Of a stretch of DNA of 64,000 nucleotides, positions 26,761 through 39,071 are shown one piece after another; positions within the stretch are counted from its first letter, which is position 1, and each line of letters begins with the position of its first letter. The stretch is taken from positions 1,932,001 to 1,996,000 of the forward strand of contig CM034108.1 in NCBI GenBank assembly GCA_019914945.1, in the 5' to 3' direction. The notes under the pieces are model-generated. The model was not told the origin of the DNA. It did not search any database and saw only the letters and a list, made by a program, of their open reading frames with translations. The DNA comes from Typha latifolia (lineage: Eukaryota; Streptophyta; Magnoliopsida; Poales; Typhaceae). Position numbers and translations under genes: made by a program.

Positions 26761-29700
26761 CCAGTGTTGGACTCTCGGCCCAAATTCTTATGCCTATGTC
26801 ACTTGAAATTGAATGTATTCAGCTTTAAGTGCATCCAGTATACAAAATTAAATGCATTCAGTTTCAAAAGTCCAATCTTGCTACTACTAAAACCTAATAA
26901 GGAGTAGTTTACAAATTTAAAAACATAAAATATTAACTACAAATACGTGAAAAGATACGATGTTAAATATAAATTTTTCTTGCACTTTCAGGAGAGTTTA
27001 ACTTTTAGTTTGTAAAATTAAGTCAGTTGTTCTACTTCAAACTATCTACATTCACATTTTACAGAAAATATGTGATGTATTCATCTTTTTTTTTTTGTAA
27101 CGTATTACAAAAAATACACTTTGACCGTGGAATATATCGGATAAATACTCATTGGAAGATAATTTTATTTCTTTTGCATCATATTACAACAACAAAAAAG
27201 AATCATGCATCATACTATATAATTCCTCCAAATAAAAGGTATTACATTATTGTTAAAAAAATATTTCATTTTTGCTAGAACTTATTCCATAGTAATAGCT
27301 TTTTATCATCCATTCCTCTTTAGTTTCCATCAAAGTGCAAATGTGCAATCATACTCCCATCTCTAATATCTGCTATCCTCTACTTTGTATACAACTAGTG
27401 GAGCTTTAACAGTTCCCTCTGTTACTGGTATCCTCATTACTTTTAAGCTCATTAATATCTCTGTTTTACAATATTTCTTATGTAATTGTTCTATAAATTG
27501 CATACTAATGACTTTCGGCACTTACTTTTCTTTGAAGGATTTAATGAGAAATATTAGTATCTGACATCTACTCCTTTGGTTTCTTATTATTGGAGGGCAT
27601 TTGCTATGCATATTGCACCGTCTAAGACCATTCAGGGTTTCGCCATTGCCCATTGGATTTTCACTCGCATTCACACCGAATCATTTGTAGAGACTGTAGT
27701 TTGTTCCCTTGCCGTGCTGGTAGTTCTAAAGAAGTTGGTCGATCTATTTGGAGCATCGCAATTCTGACTCTTCAACTACTCTCTTTACTATGACGAAAAA
27801 ACAGCTGATGGCTTTCTTATTACGTGGTTAACCATGTACCTCTCTATTAGGATCTATTTTATTAAAGGTTGGAAAGAACTATTTGATTCAGGGGGGATTG
27901 CAGAGTTACGAGCATCCTATGAATGAGCTGAGACTATGCCAAGAGTAAACAGCAAAGGAGAAGCGTCTTCTAGCTATCCTATTATATAAGGTCTGAGAAG
28001 AATCTCATAACAGAGATATAATGTTTTGGCTCTTGGGACCTTCAAGTTTAGGCTCAAATGAGGTCCTTCTTAATGTGTAAACGTTCAGCTTTACTTCCTT
28101 GTGCATATTGATTACAGTCAACTTGCAACTCTCTTTCTTTTGTTTTGCCAAAGGAGAAGATTAATGGTATCGTTTTCCTATCAATTGAACAACTCCGTTC
28201 GCCATTATGGCATGAAAGCAAGTGCCAAAATGTTTCTTTCGGAGTCTTCTTTTACCCCTGTCATTGTCCATGAACTGTTCAACACTGGACCTATAGTGAA
28301 TTAGATATTCTTAAGATAAGGCACGGTGCTATTTATCTTCTTGTGTATCACTTTAGCTTCTTTTAGATTTTGTTTGTTGCAGTGTAGCTATCATCCAACT
28401 AAGATAGAGCTGCCATCCTTGAGGAAATGGTCCATGCTCGCCATACATCTCACAACCAGACATCCTTGCCCAAAGGGTGAGGTCTTGTCTCATTCCTCTA
28501 AGTAGAACTATATTTCACTTATCCTAGGATAAATTATGTCAGCTCAGAACAAGAATAACAACATTGCAATTGTTTGATTGTTCTCACTCTACAACAGAAA
28601 GATGTTTGGATTATGAGTCTTAAGAAATATTGTAATTGGATTGAAATACTCTATCCTTGGATCTTTGTTTAAAGATGTATCAGGTTTTGTGTGACAGGGA
28701 AGAGAGTTTGTATGTAGAGGGTCCTACAACTTGTCATGCATGACTTTTATTATTTTCATAACTAGTCATCAGATGCCATCAAGTTAAGACATCAACATGC
28801 TTTCAAAGTTGACATTTAAAATACCTTTTTTTCCTCCTTCCATTAGGACTTGTGTTATAAAGGTGATTCCTTTTCCACAATTGAGACAAATTTCTTTTCT
28901 CACTCTTCTCCAATATCCTTTTCTCAACCTCTCCCTTTTCTTCAAGATGCCCCACTCACAAACATAGGGGCTTTAGTAAAACATTAACAGATTATATAAG
29001 AGGTAAGTTTTGTAACCATACAAATAAAGATACTCCCATTTTTTTTCCATGGTCAAGCATGATGGCATGGATTGTGGACTTCATGGGAATAAACTGATGC
29101 AAGACAAACACCTAATTGACTAGGAGAGATTCTCATCTGGATACCAAGGTTTCCTCCTCCTCCATCTGGATACCAAGGAGAGATGGCTCACCCACCATGT
29201 AAGTGGATGCATGTTAAGGCTTTTGTGGGTACAAACAAATCACTGAAGGATATTTGAACTTTTCAGCACATAGCAAAAAGATAAAAGGTGAATGAATATA
29301 CTAAAGTCCAGATTATTATTTGTTAAATAATAATTAAGAAGTCTAAATGAGAAAGAAAGAAAGAAGTTCACAGCAAATGTGACACAACCCCTCACGCTTC
29401 TTTCTTATGGCTACCTAACATTGCAAGTTGCAAATACTTGAAAATGAAAGAAATAAAATTAAATGCCCCAACGTAGGCACAATGTCAAAATCTATAACCA
29501 CAAAGATATAGATAGATATATAACTTTCATCAGCTAATATTTCATTATAATTTGATGTTAATGCAAGTGTGTAAGACGCTGTAATTGTATAAAGAGATGC
29601 AAATGTGTGATAGGATAAGGACCTTTATATGATAGGTCAAGAACGAAATAGCTCATGTCCGTATATATGCACCAAATTAATTACATGTACCGAAAAATAT

Positions 29701-29977
29701 TCATAAATTAATAGAGAACGTAGACTAACTTTTCATGGATTAATTAATCCTAAGAAAGATATAGATTAAATCGAACAAGAACTCACCCAGTTGTCGCCCT
29801 CTAATCCATGATCCCAAGTATGATAAAACAAAAACAAAGAAAATCAGAAGAACGAAGAATTAATAAGAAAGAAAAAAAGGGAAACTATAGCAACATCATT
29901 CAGTATAACCTACAGTGGTTAGAATTAAGGAGAAAACTATGAAGGAACTTTGGATTAGGGTTTTCATGTGCTCCCAT
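26761..29977. other. Gene-poor interval
   Basis: No gene supported. Several short open frames exist (for example 27576-27767 and 28101-28304) without start context, splice partners or recognisable domains. Some mixed-composition stretches (27550-28000, 28380-28700) could be decayed repeats. The right part lies downstream of the first MIR167 hairpin and may be the tail of its primary transcript. Confidence 0.4.
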
Positions 29978-30085
29978 CAGCAGATGAAACTGCAACATGA
30001 TCTGATTTGCTCCCTTGCAAGATTTTTAAGAGCGTGGGGAGAAAGAGATCAGATCATGCTGGCAGCTTCAGCTTCTTATGGTACA
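29978..30085 (-). ncRNA. MIR167: MIR167 precursor hairpin 1 (miR167d-type)
   Basis: The minus strand of 30070-30050 reads TGAAGCTGCCAGCATGATCTG, 21 bases equal to the mature form of the rice miR167d type (split here: TGAAGCTGCC AGCATGATCTG). The opposite arm (minus strand of about 30005-29985) is nearly its reverse complement, with one G:U pair and a small bulge, as expected for miR167-3p. The stem extends outward through about 10 more positions with mismatches, and inward through GGGAG/CTCCC, leaving a loop of about 22 bases. miR167 directs cleavage of ARF6/ARF8 mRNAs in auxin signalling (family knowledge). The paired star arm argues against this being only a target site. Confidence 0.92.
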
Positions 30086-30104
30086 CCACATCACTCCACT
30101 CCAT

Positions 30105-30150
<46 letters not shown>

Positions 30151-30230
30151 CTATGGAATAGGAGAACAAAGAGGAAGAGGAAGAGGATATATATAGAAAA
30201 AGGAAGGGAGGGGTGGGTGGGTTGTATAAC
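30086..30230 (-). promoter_or_regulatory. Likely leader and core promoter of MIR167 hairpin 1
   Basis: Read on the minus strand, a TATA-like ctatatatatcc lies at about 30187-30198, followed by a pyrimidine-rich leader. That leader includes the (CT)n tract complementary to (AG)n at 30107-30148, and then the hairpin. The spacing suits transcription starting near 30160; this is inferred from sequence only. Confidence 0.5.
30107..30148. repeat. (AG)n microsatellite
   Basis: About 21 uninterrupted AG units, placed between the MIR167 hairpin and its presumed TATA box, so it would be (CU)n in the primary transcript. Confidence 0.95.
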
Positions 30231-30436
30231 TTTGATTATTAGTCATTGGTTATAGTTGTAACGCCAATGTTAAAAAGAAGACTAAGTTCAATTAGGAGTT
30301 GAGTGGTCCCAAATACAAAAGAATATATTAAATAATGTCACGCCCAGGATACCACCATGCAGTTAGGGTTTCCAAATTTACTACAAGCTTTTTAAGGCTT
30401 TTGGAGCAGCCTTTCATACTAACCCAGATTCTCTTA

Positions 30437-30443
30437 ATAATAG

Positions 30444-30479
<36 letters not shown>

Positions 30480-30485
30480 AATATA
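30437..30485. repeat. (AAT)n/(ATT)n microsatellite
   Basis: Runs of AAT units followed directly by ATT units, forming a self-complementary tract. Confidence 0.85.
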
Positions 30486-30489
30486 AGCA

Positions 30490-33364
30490 CAGCCAAATTG
30501 GTTGTTATAAGAAGACTCGACCTCAAGGGGACCACCTTTCTATTTCTTTCTCTCTCTAAAAGGATGTTTTAATGGCATTAAATTTTTTATCTCTAATAGC
30601 AATCTACTGCAATCTGATCTAATGTTTACTATAAGCACTAGTTCACTATCATGGCCATGAAAGTGTATATGCATCTGATATCTGTGAATGGTGTCAGTTG
30701 GTGGATTCGGACCGTGGCTTTTATGGAGCAAACATTTTAAGATCAAACTGTATCACTTGCAACCTAACTCCAGCAACCAAGAAAATGATGTCTGCTTTTG
30801 TAATTAGGCATATTTTTGCACAAGAAATCTATATTATGCAACTGTGGATTTCTTAAGTGCTTGCAGTAAAATATTTCAGGATGATGTAGAAGGCCAATAG
30901 TGTCAAGATCTCTGAAGATAATTGGCAAAGAGAACTATTAATATGTTGGCACTTTTTGGATCCCCCATAAGTGATGAGAGCCAATCAAACACAACTGTGC
31001 ACTATTGTAGACCTCCTTTAATTTTTCTTTTCCATTGAAGTGGTTTGCCCACAACTGATGGGCTTCTCTTAAGCTGGATTTATACCTTATTTCAACATTT
31101 CTGTTCATATTGTGAAAGAGCACTAATGTAATAAAGTTTATTACATAGACTCATTGAGCACATTTCACTTTCAGAATCTGAGCTTCTTTAATTTGAATGA
31201 AGTAATAGAATCAGATTTCTTAACTTGAGTACTTCAACCTGCAAACCTTATAATGAACAGCTTTATGAGGAAAGAGAAGAGAAGAATCTTATGTTAACCA
31301 AAGAATGTAATACTATTGAGCTAATTGTTTCAAGTTCTGCATATATAATGAGATGCTGGAACAAGTACTTACTTGTCGTTATGTTAATTCCTATGGGGAC
31401 CATCAGAACCCATGCTTTGATTCAGAAGTAATCAGAATATAGGAGAGGACACTACAGAATTTGTTTCATGTGATGGAACTTATGAAATGTTCATAGGATC
31501 CCTGCAAAGAGCCATCTTGAAATGTCTGACTGTTTTAGATATTGTTTATGAACAGTGATCTATAATCATGTCTAGATCTTTCCACTGGATGCAATGACTA
31601 CAAGAAATTGAATGCATCTGAAAGGAACAAATGCAACCAAATCAGGATGGCAAACTTCCAGTATTTTCTGATTGAAATATTCTTTGAAAGAGATACAAAG
31701 AAAAAACTAGAAACTCTGGAAAAGGAGCCCTTGTGGATCCTTCTGATATAATTCGTGATTTTAAGTTTCGCCAAAAAAACCCAAAATGTTTTGCAAAAGT
31801 ATTTTGAGTTTTGATCCTATCCGAAACTGGCCCCCAAAACTAGCTAGCATCCAACCAATACAACAATCATAGTAATTTTTTTAATAATTTTCAATTCAAA
31901 GTTGGATTTGACTTGAATCCAAGCTATATACCTTATTCAATATCAAACTCATTGATTAAATGCTATTAGTTCCATAAAAAACAAGATTAAAAGGACTATT
32001 TATCAAAAAAAGTCCAAAACTGATCCGACGAAACTATAATTGAGACCTACCTAAACTAACCGTAACAGACCTTTTCTTTTTTAACCAAACGGATACCAAA
32101 ACTTCGAACTATAGATTTGAGTCCAAATTATCAAACAAGCAAACTCAACTTTAGCTTCTTGTGTTCACAAAACCGTAAACTAGAACAAAGAAAATTAGAA
32201 AGCTTTCATAAAGGAAAAGCTCACCATGGATACAACAAGAATGATTCTGTAAGCAACTTTATATATCCAGTCTTTTAGATTACAGTATAATTTGAATTTG
32301 TGATGTTTGGGCAGTTTCAATTGACAAAAGTTTGTATGTAATAAGATAACATCCAAATGAAAAATCTATACTTACTGCAAGTTTCTTTTCTTGTTTTCTC
32401 GGCCATGAATTTTCCTTAAATCGGCTTGTAGGCTCCTTTATAATTCCTGAAATATATGACTGTCATAGTAGACAAAAGTTACAAGATTATGCTTTTGAAC
32501 TATACTCATGCCAATCAATCTATAACGAATGAAAAATGGTGCTCATCACAAAGATAACGTGGTAGCCTTAAGCTCTCTGATGGCTACTGCAAGCACATTC
32601 CAATGCCCAATTGTGATGCAATAAATCATATAATCAATTGTAATAAAATTTAAGATTTGACTCCTTTGCAAACCTACTGACTCATGAGATCTAAGAGTTG
32701 AAGACAACTAACTCACGTTGAATAAAGTGATTGTCTTTTGTACTCCAATGGACGAGGCCTGCTATATTATCAGCTAGTGTTCAGCATTTCTCTTGGAGGA
32801 TTCCAATAAACTCTTCTCATTCATAATACTACCAGCCACAATGCAGTGGAGATAATACCATTATGTCCTGGAACTGATTGAGATGTCCTGAACCTGAAAA
32901 TTCTCAAAACTTATTTACAATATGTGGCCTAAATTATTTCCTTGTTTGACTCATTTGTCTACCCTACCAGTTTTGGCTTCCCCTTGTGTTCTAATTGTTT
33001 ACACAAGACAAGAGTACATTCCATGAACCAATCCACAAGAACACCACAAAACTCAGTAAAACAGTTATAAATTAGGATGCTGACAATATCAGAAATTCAC
33101 TATATATAAGATTAATTTTCTTATACACTATCTCCACAATACACATAATTGTTTTCTATCTAGAAATAAAAATTAAAAAAAGAAGAAAAAAGTTAGCTTC
33201 TCCTTGTAGTAGAAGTCTAACCAGATGAAACAATCAAATAAGAGAGGGCCTACCTATGTTGATGTGAGAATGAAGCAACATAAGAGAAGCAACATACTTA
33301 CCTCTTTCGTGTCCCTTCTCTTACATCTCTTTCTCTATGGATTGAAGCCTGCTATGCCCAATAA
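30490..33364. other. Gene-poor interval between the MIR167 hairpins
   Basis: No gene or known repeat recognised. The sequence is of ordinary AT-rich complexity with short chance open frames only. It lies downstream of hairpin 2 on the minus strand, so part may be its primary transcript. Confidence 0.4.
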
Positions 33365-33530
33365 TGGGAAAAAGTGAGGCTGTCACAGCATGACCCAGCA
33401 AGGACTGACCTCAAATAAATTACATGACTACTTGTGTGTGTATATATATATAAATACATACACATAGTCTATGAGTCTTTGGTCACTCAAAGCTAGATCA
33501 TGCTGGCAGCTTCACCTATTCCCCTTGGCA
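33365..33530 (-). ncRNA. MIR167: MIR167 precursor hairpin 2 (miR167a-type)
   Basis: The minus strand of 33514-33494 is TGAAGCTGCC AGCATGATCTA, the canonical miR167a/b sequence. The 3' arm (minus strand of 33395-33373) reads GGTCATGCTG TGACAGCCTCACT, matching the known type of miR167-3p. The arms pair as GCTG-CAGCATGA-C-AGC with small bulges. The loop is longer than in hairpin 1 (about 95 bases) and contains a TA-rich inner stem. A TATA-like element (tataaaat, minus strand of about 33706-33713) lies about 190 bases upstream. Same strand as hairpin 1 and 3.4 kb from it. Predicted role: repression of ARF6/ARF8. Confidence 0.92.
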
Positions 33531-34043
33531 CTTCAAATATGACAGATGGAGTGCAAAAGAGGAAGAAAAAGAGGCATCACAAAGAGAAGCTGGTAGGGAG
33601 AGTGTAATGCAATAAGAAAAGTAAAGCAAGAAAAGGGTAACATGGCAAGTTTTATAACACAAGTGAGAGGGGGAGTATCACAATATCTCATCTGGGCTGT
33701 GGTTAGATTTTATAGAAGGAAGAGAGGTGGTAGACATCCCCATACATGGTGGGTGAGCCATAAAGTAGAGAGAGAGAGAAAGAGAGAGGGAGATGTCTCC
33801 CAGAGAAGAAGACAAGCTTTACTTTGGGTCGTAGTAGTAGTAGGTAGAGCTTATTAAGGTTGGCTAAAATAATATTAATAGAAATATATGGGGTTAAAAG
33901 TATGTAGACAGTTTAGGTTTGCAGGTAGTAGGGCGGCATAATGCGGACGAGCAAGACATAGAGGGGGCTGCCGTACCCTACCTCATGCGCTACCTCGTTT
34001 ACATTATCGAGGAGGAAAGCGGTCCATATAATTGAAAATTAGG
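33531..34043. other. Upstream region of MIR167 hairpin 2
   Basis: No protein gene. The purine-rich plus strand (gagagagaaagagagaggg near 33770) would be a pyrimidine-rich promoter or leader for the minus-strand miRNA gene. A TATA-like sequence lies at about 33706-33713. Confidence 0.4.
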
Positions 34044-34343
34044 GAAAGTTTCATTTCACACCCTATCTTATAGTTTATTCTTTTTGCATAAAAACAAGTA
34101 TTTTTTTAAATATTATACACCAAATAAGATTATGTTAAATCTAAACTCATTTATATTTTTTTAATCTGTATTAGTTTACTAGGTCGGTTCAAATATTACA
34201 GCTCCTACCTACAAAATGAGATTTGATAATTCAAGGAGTTAATCGGTTTCTTTTTTGTAGAAAACCCTTTGAATTTAATTAGATAGCTGAAAGGCAAGGT
34301 ATCAACTGTAATAAATATATTACAGGGTGTAAAATGGAAAAAC
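34044..34343. mobile_element. Small inverted-repeat element (MITE-like)
   Basis: The left end gtttcatttcacaccct and the reverse complement of the right end (gtttttccattttacaccct) form imperfect terminal inverted repeats about 300 bases apart. The interior is non-coding. A related word (atatttcacacc) occurs at about 40640-40660. No clear target duplication, so the family assignment is open. Confidence 0.5.
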
Positions 34344-35216
34344 GCATTGCAAATAATATTTAACCGTTGGAGATCTGTAACAGGACAAGAATATATTCAT
34401 GTTTATGTCTTCCAAGGGTGGTAGATTGAACCTTTTAAGATCTTGTCTTTTTCTAACCAAAGGAGCGTGCTGAGCTTTTATAAAAGATAAATACTTCTTT
34501 TTTTTTATCGATTTATCTCCAAAAGTTGGATGAGAAGTTCATATGGATCAATTGTATATGCTTCTATGGTACCTCTCAATCAAACAAACCGTTGGAATTT
34601 AATTTTTTACGGCGTAGTTTTTCTTCTTATAAGGTTTTTTTTTCCCCTCACTGATACCCCCTCAAACTTAATTAACAGTTAAAACTCTATTAATTTAACT
34701 ATAAAAAGACAAAATATTTCTATACTTGTTTGTTATGTTTATTGAATTAAAGGTATTTATGTTACTTCGTCTATTATATTACTAAAATTTTAACTTATAA
34801 GAAATTTTGGATGAGTATATATATATATATATAAAGGACCCTGTTTATAAATTAGAGAAAAAAAATTAAAGAATGACCTCTAAGAGCTCCATTTACTTAT
34901 ATATCATGTTAATATATTATGAGCTTTTAAGATAATCATAGGCTAAACATAGATCTCTCCGTATATAAGTTTACAACTAAAAGTACTAATGAAAATGTAC
35001 TAAATATTAACTTTAATATCAACAAAAAAATAATTAAACTTAGTAAAAATTAGAATTAGTGACATCCGATTCTCTCAGCGTCTCTCTTTTCTGTGGTCCA
35101 AAAAGTCCAAACAATTCTCTTTAGTGAAAAGTTATGGCTCATTGGAAACTGCAATATGCCAATATGGCATCCAATACTTGCTGTCCATTCTGAAATGGCT
35201 ACTCTCAAAAGAATTT

Positions 35217-35289
<73 letters not shown>

Positions 35290-35482
35290 TGCATCTGTAG
35301 CTCTTTTGCTTCTCAAGGAACTTTGATATTTGATATCTTTTGCACTTGGCTCGTTTAGCATTGCTTTGACAAAAAAAAAATGTCACTTTATTGTACTTGC
35401 ATCTAACATTTATAGATTTCCTTTCTAAAAGGAATAAAGGTACCATGTAGAACCTTATACTATGAATTTATATGAAAAGTTT

Positions 35483-35513
<31 letters not shown>

Positions 35514-37964
35514 GGAACCTTATTGGGTGATAAATAAGCTAGACTTCTCGACAAAAACCAGCAATATGCATAATCTATTTTCTTAGACAGATTAGTTATG
35601 AACTCCAAAGAATAATAGCTCATGTTATAATTTTCATCCTAAAAGAAGAAGTTTTTAGATAACCATTTTATCTGAAGCCACTCTGAAAGGCAACTCTGAG
35701 AAAAACCTAGAGAAGCCCTAGAATCAGAAGGCCAATAAGTGGTCCATGGATAGAATTCCCTTTTAACCTATTACTAGTACTCTCCTTATGGTCATGTGGT
35801 CCTTTTCCTCACCTCTCTCACAATAATTTCTCCATCACCAAAGAACACACAGTCTGTGCAGGTAGAGCTACAGGCCATTAATTTTTTTTAACCGATTTTA
35901 TTAAAAAATTTAAGGCTAAATCACCCCATTGATAAATCTTCGCCTTATATCTTATGTAGATAGTACATGAAGATTATTATGATCTCTTTTTGGCATGCTG
36001 GGACTCTCATTTATCCTAAAAATTCTTATCAAGTAGGAAATTTAAAAAATTAGATAAAAAAAATCTTTATATGTGCAAAAAACTGGGATAGAGAAATTGA
36101 AATGTCTCACTCATTTATCCCAGCTTTTTAAATTATTGAACTATATGTGATTATAATATAATTTGTTTGGAGTGAAAATATTTGTATATGAAATGTTTAT
36201 TTGTGATGGTATTTATAATGGTATGCTATATTGCATAACAATGTTAATAAACAGGTAATAAGCTCAAGGATAGAGAGAAAGAGTAAGTGGATTATAATTG
36301 CAGAGCCATGATGCTGATACAGAGCCATTGATCTTGTCGGTTGGAAGATTTAGATGATGGACCACTCTCTCCTATAGGGTACTCTGCCATAGCCTTGAGT
36401 ACATAGCAACTATAGGCATTGTTATCTCTTTAAATTCTCCAATAGTTCTCTCGTATAATGTTTTGCTATTGGACAAGAGCCAATTATAAGGGTTAATTAG
36501 TCTACACCTCCTCAATTATATCCGGTTTTTACGGAGATCACTTAAATATTTTTAGGTTACAATATCACCTCATATGATAGTGTTATGTTACTTTGATCAA
36601 AAGATCAAGTTAGTCTGGGCTTAATGGGCCTTGTTGGACCTAGGCATTGTCAATAACTAATGGCCCAACATTTATATTCGCATAATATCATAATTTAACA
36701 TTAAGGACTTAACTCTCTTATAATTCACACTTAAGATGCAACTGTTAACTTTTTCATCTAAAAATAATGATGCAAATTATGGAATCAATGTAGTTAATTC
36801 GCGCCAATATTTTTTGGCATAAGCAAATTACAAAATTACTAAAATATTTGTCCTCAAATTTATGTGGGTGTAATTATGTTTTTTTCACAGCCTCATTAAT
36901 AGTTGCAATGCTTAAATTTGAAGTTTATAAGGTTAAGTTGAAAGAACAAGATTAAAAAAAAAAAAAAAGGGAATTAGCTGAAAAGGTTGAGATGTTTGTG
37001 CAAGGGTATTTTTTTTATTTTATCTAAACAAAGATTGAAGTGATCCATAATTTATGTTCAAGTAATAGAGCTCTATAATATGCACTCCAACATTAGCTTT
37101 CTTGTAGAAAATTTAAGTACCCAATCGAAACTTGAATGAGTCAGATTCCCTATGTAGTAGCCTTTGAAACATTCCTTCTTTTTTTTATCTTCTCTTGTAA
37201 AAAGTCTCTGAAACATTCAAAGCAGCCAAAGATAAATCAGCTACTTGACTTTCTTTTCTTTCTTTCTTTCTTAATTTCTTCCATCTATAATTTATTAATC
37301 CTAGAATAAGCTCTGGAGGATAGAAGAAGATTGAATGTTGGATTTTTTTTTTTCAACCAATTAGTCACACCTGCTATATATTTTCCACCAAGAACTCCTT
37401 CCTATGTGGATTAGAATAAGAGAAACTAAATGTCATAAGCACATCATTCAATAGTTTGGGCTTAAATGCAGATTCCCTTTCAAAATTTTAAATACCATAA
37501 GACTCGGATACTTGTATTTTATTTTAGGTTCCATTAATTATTAGTCAACATACTAAATCGTCTCTATCGAGCTAAATAACATCAATCTTTTTCATATCGG
37601 AACAACTTTTCTAAAGTTGATTAATACCATATTTTTTATTCTTTGTGGGGCTTATTAATGTTTATCAAATTTAGTTCAAGACAACAATATTGTTTAGGTA
37701 ATAATTACTTTGACTAAAGTATAAGAACAATTTTTATATCAAAAAAGATAAAAACTTAACATGATGATGATCTCTTATTAGAAATTCATGACAATGTCGA
37801 CTTGTCATGTATGCATTACAAGGTGATGTAAACACACATCTAAATCATCAGACATATAATCAAAATGTCAATTTAGAGCATCTTTTGCTGATTCTGATAT
37901 CTCCAGAGGGAGAGGGAAAAAAAATTCTGATAACTTGTAGTTTCCGAACTTTTAAATGATGCCG
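34344..37964. other. Gene-poor interval with microsatellites
   Basis: No gene seen. It holds (TA)n at 34816-34833, (CT)n at about 35218-35253 passing into (TA)n at 35257-35286, (TA)n at about 35486-35510, and a poly-A run at 36954-36968. The sequence just left of the calmodulin-like gene (37870-37964) is probably its 3' untranslated region. Confidence 0.5.
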
Positions 37965-38318
37965 CTATTGGTCAGACAGCATCATCATCTTGGCGAATTC
38001 ATCGTAGTTGACTTGCCCGTCGCCGTCGAGGTCAGCGGCGGCGATCATTTGCTCCACCTCTTCATCTGTTAACTTCTCCCCGAGATTAATCATCACATGT
38101 CTCAGCTACACAGCATTAATATAAAATTAGACAGATTTCTAAATATATAGATATAGAGATATATATGAATAGCTATTTTTATTAACTCAGAGAAAGATTA
38201 CCTCACTCGCTGAGATATATCCATTTTGATCCTTGTCGAACACTTTGAAAGCTTCTTTTAGTTCATCTTCTCCATCATTCTCCTGCAAGGTAGGTAAAAG
38301 TACCAACTTTCTATCATT

Positions 38319-38358
<40 letters not shown>

Positions 38359-38717
38359 ATCCAAAGTTTTGCATATATAAATATTTTTTTACCTTCATTT
38401 TTCTCGCCATTAGGTTCAAGAACTCTCCGAACTCGATCGTCCCATTGCGATCTGCGTCTACTTCGTGGATCATTTGATGCAACTCCTCCTCCTTTGGGCT
38501 CTGCCCAAGTGATCTGATCACGGTGTCGAGTTCTTCCGATGTGATGCATCCTATGATTCCAAGTGATTAGAAAAAGTATCAGCATTTTTACAGAGTGGGG
38601 GAGGAAAAAGATGGGTCTTAGTTCTTGATCAAGAGCTAGCGTACCGTCTCCATCCTTGTCGAAGAGGGAGAAGGCTTCTTGGAACTCGGAGATCTCCTCC
38701 TTGTTCAAGAAATCCAT
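37965..38717 (-). CDS. CML: Calmodulin-like protein with four EF-hands
   Basis: Calcium sensor, cytosolic or nuclear. Exons 38717-38645, 38550-38393, 38282-38202, 38105-37965; 150 aa. Four complete EF-hand loops with D at position 1 and E at position 12: residues 20-31 (DKDGDGCITSEE), 56-67 ([12 protein letters not shown]), 93-104 ([12 protein letters not shown]), 129-140 ([12 protein letters not shown]). All are predicted to bind calcium. The sequence is close to true calmodulin but diverges ([13 protein letters not shown], Cys at 26, C-terminal MMMLSDQ). It resembles the CML8/CML11 group rather than the invariant CaM genes. Intron 2 carries a (TA)n tract at 38324-38355. The member assignment within the group is uncertain. 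Confidence 0.93.
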
Positions 38718-39028
38718 GGAGAGCTAAGCGAGTGGAAGAGATGAAGGGAAGGAGAGGGTTCAGGAGGCAGAGATGAGAGAGTATTCGACGCAAGCCGAGG
38801 CCTTCTTTAAAGGGTTGGACGCTGAGCAGAGCAGGGGGGGATGATGGTTGGCCTTTTTGTACTTTTAGCCCCTTGACTTTTTGTAAATTAAACTTATAGT
38901 CAAATAGCCTGAAAATAAAATGTGAAAATTGACGTTTTTAGCGTACCAAAAACTTCCCGATATTCAAAACAGAGAATTAATCTATCAGTAGGAGAATTTT
39001 ATAAAATGGCAAAAATGTCCCTGTAAAG

Positions 39029-39071
<43 letters not shown>

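Noticed and set aside
27576..28304. Two short plus-strand open frames in the gene-poor interval
   Set aside because: No recognisable domain, no splice partners and no promoter context. Length is within chance expectation.
30050..30070. Reading the miR167-complementary sequence as an ARF target site
   Set aside because: Both sites are perfectly complementary and each has a nearby, nearly complementary star arm forming a hairpin on the minus strand. No ARF coding sequence surrounds them.
29915..30255. Open frames with arginine-glutamate repeats
   Set aside because: They translate the (AG)n microsatellite and run across the MIR167 hairpin. No conserved protein.
35132..35446. Minus-strand open frame with tyrosine-isoleucine and arginine-glutamate repeats
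   Set aside because: Translation of the (CT)n and (TA)n microsatellites.
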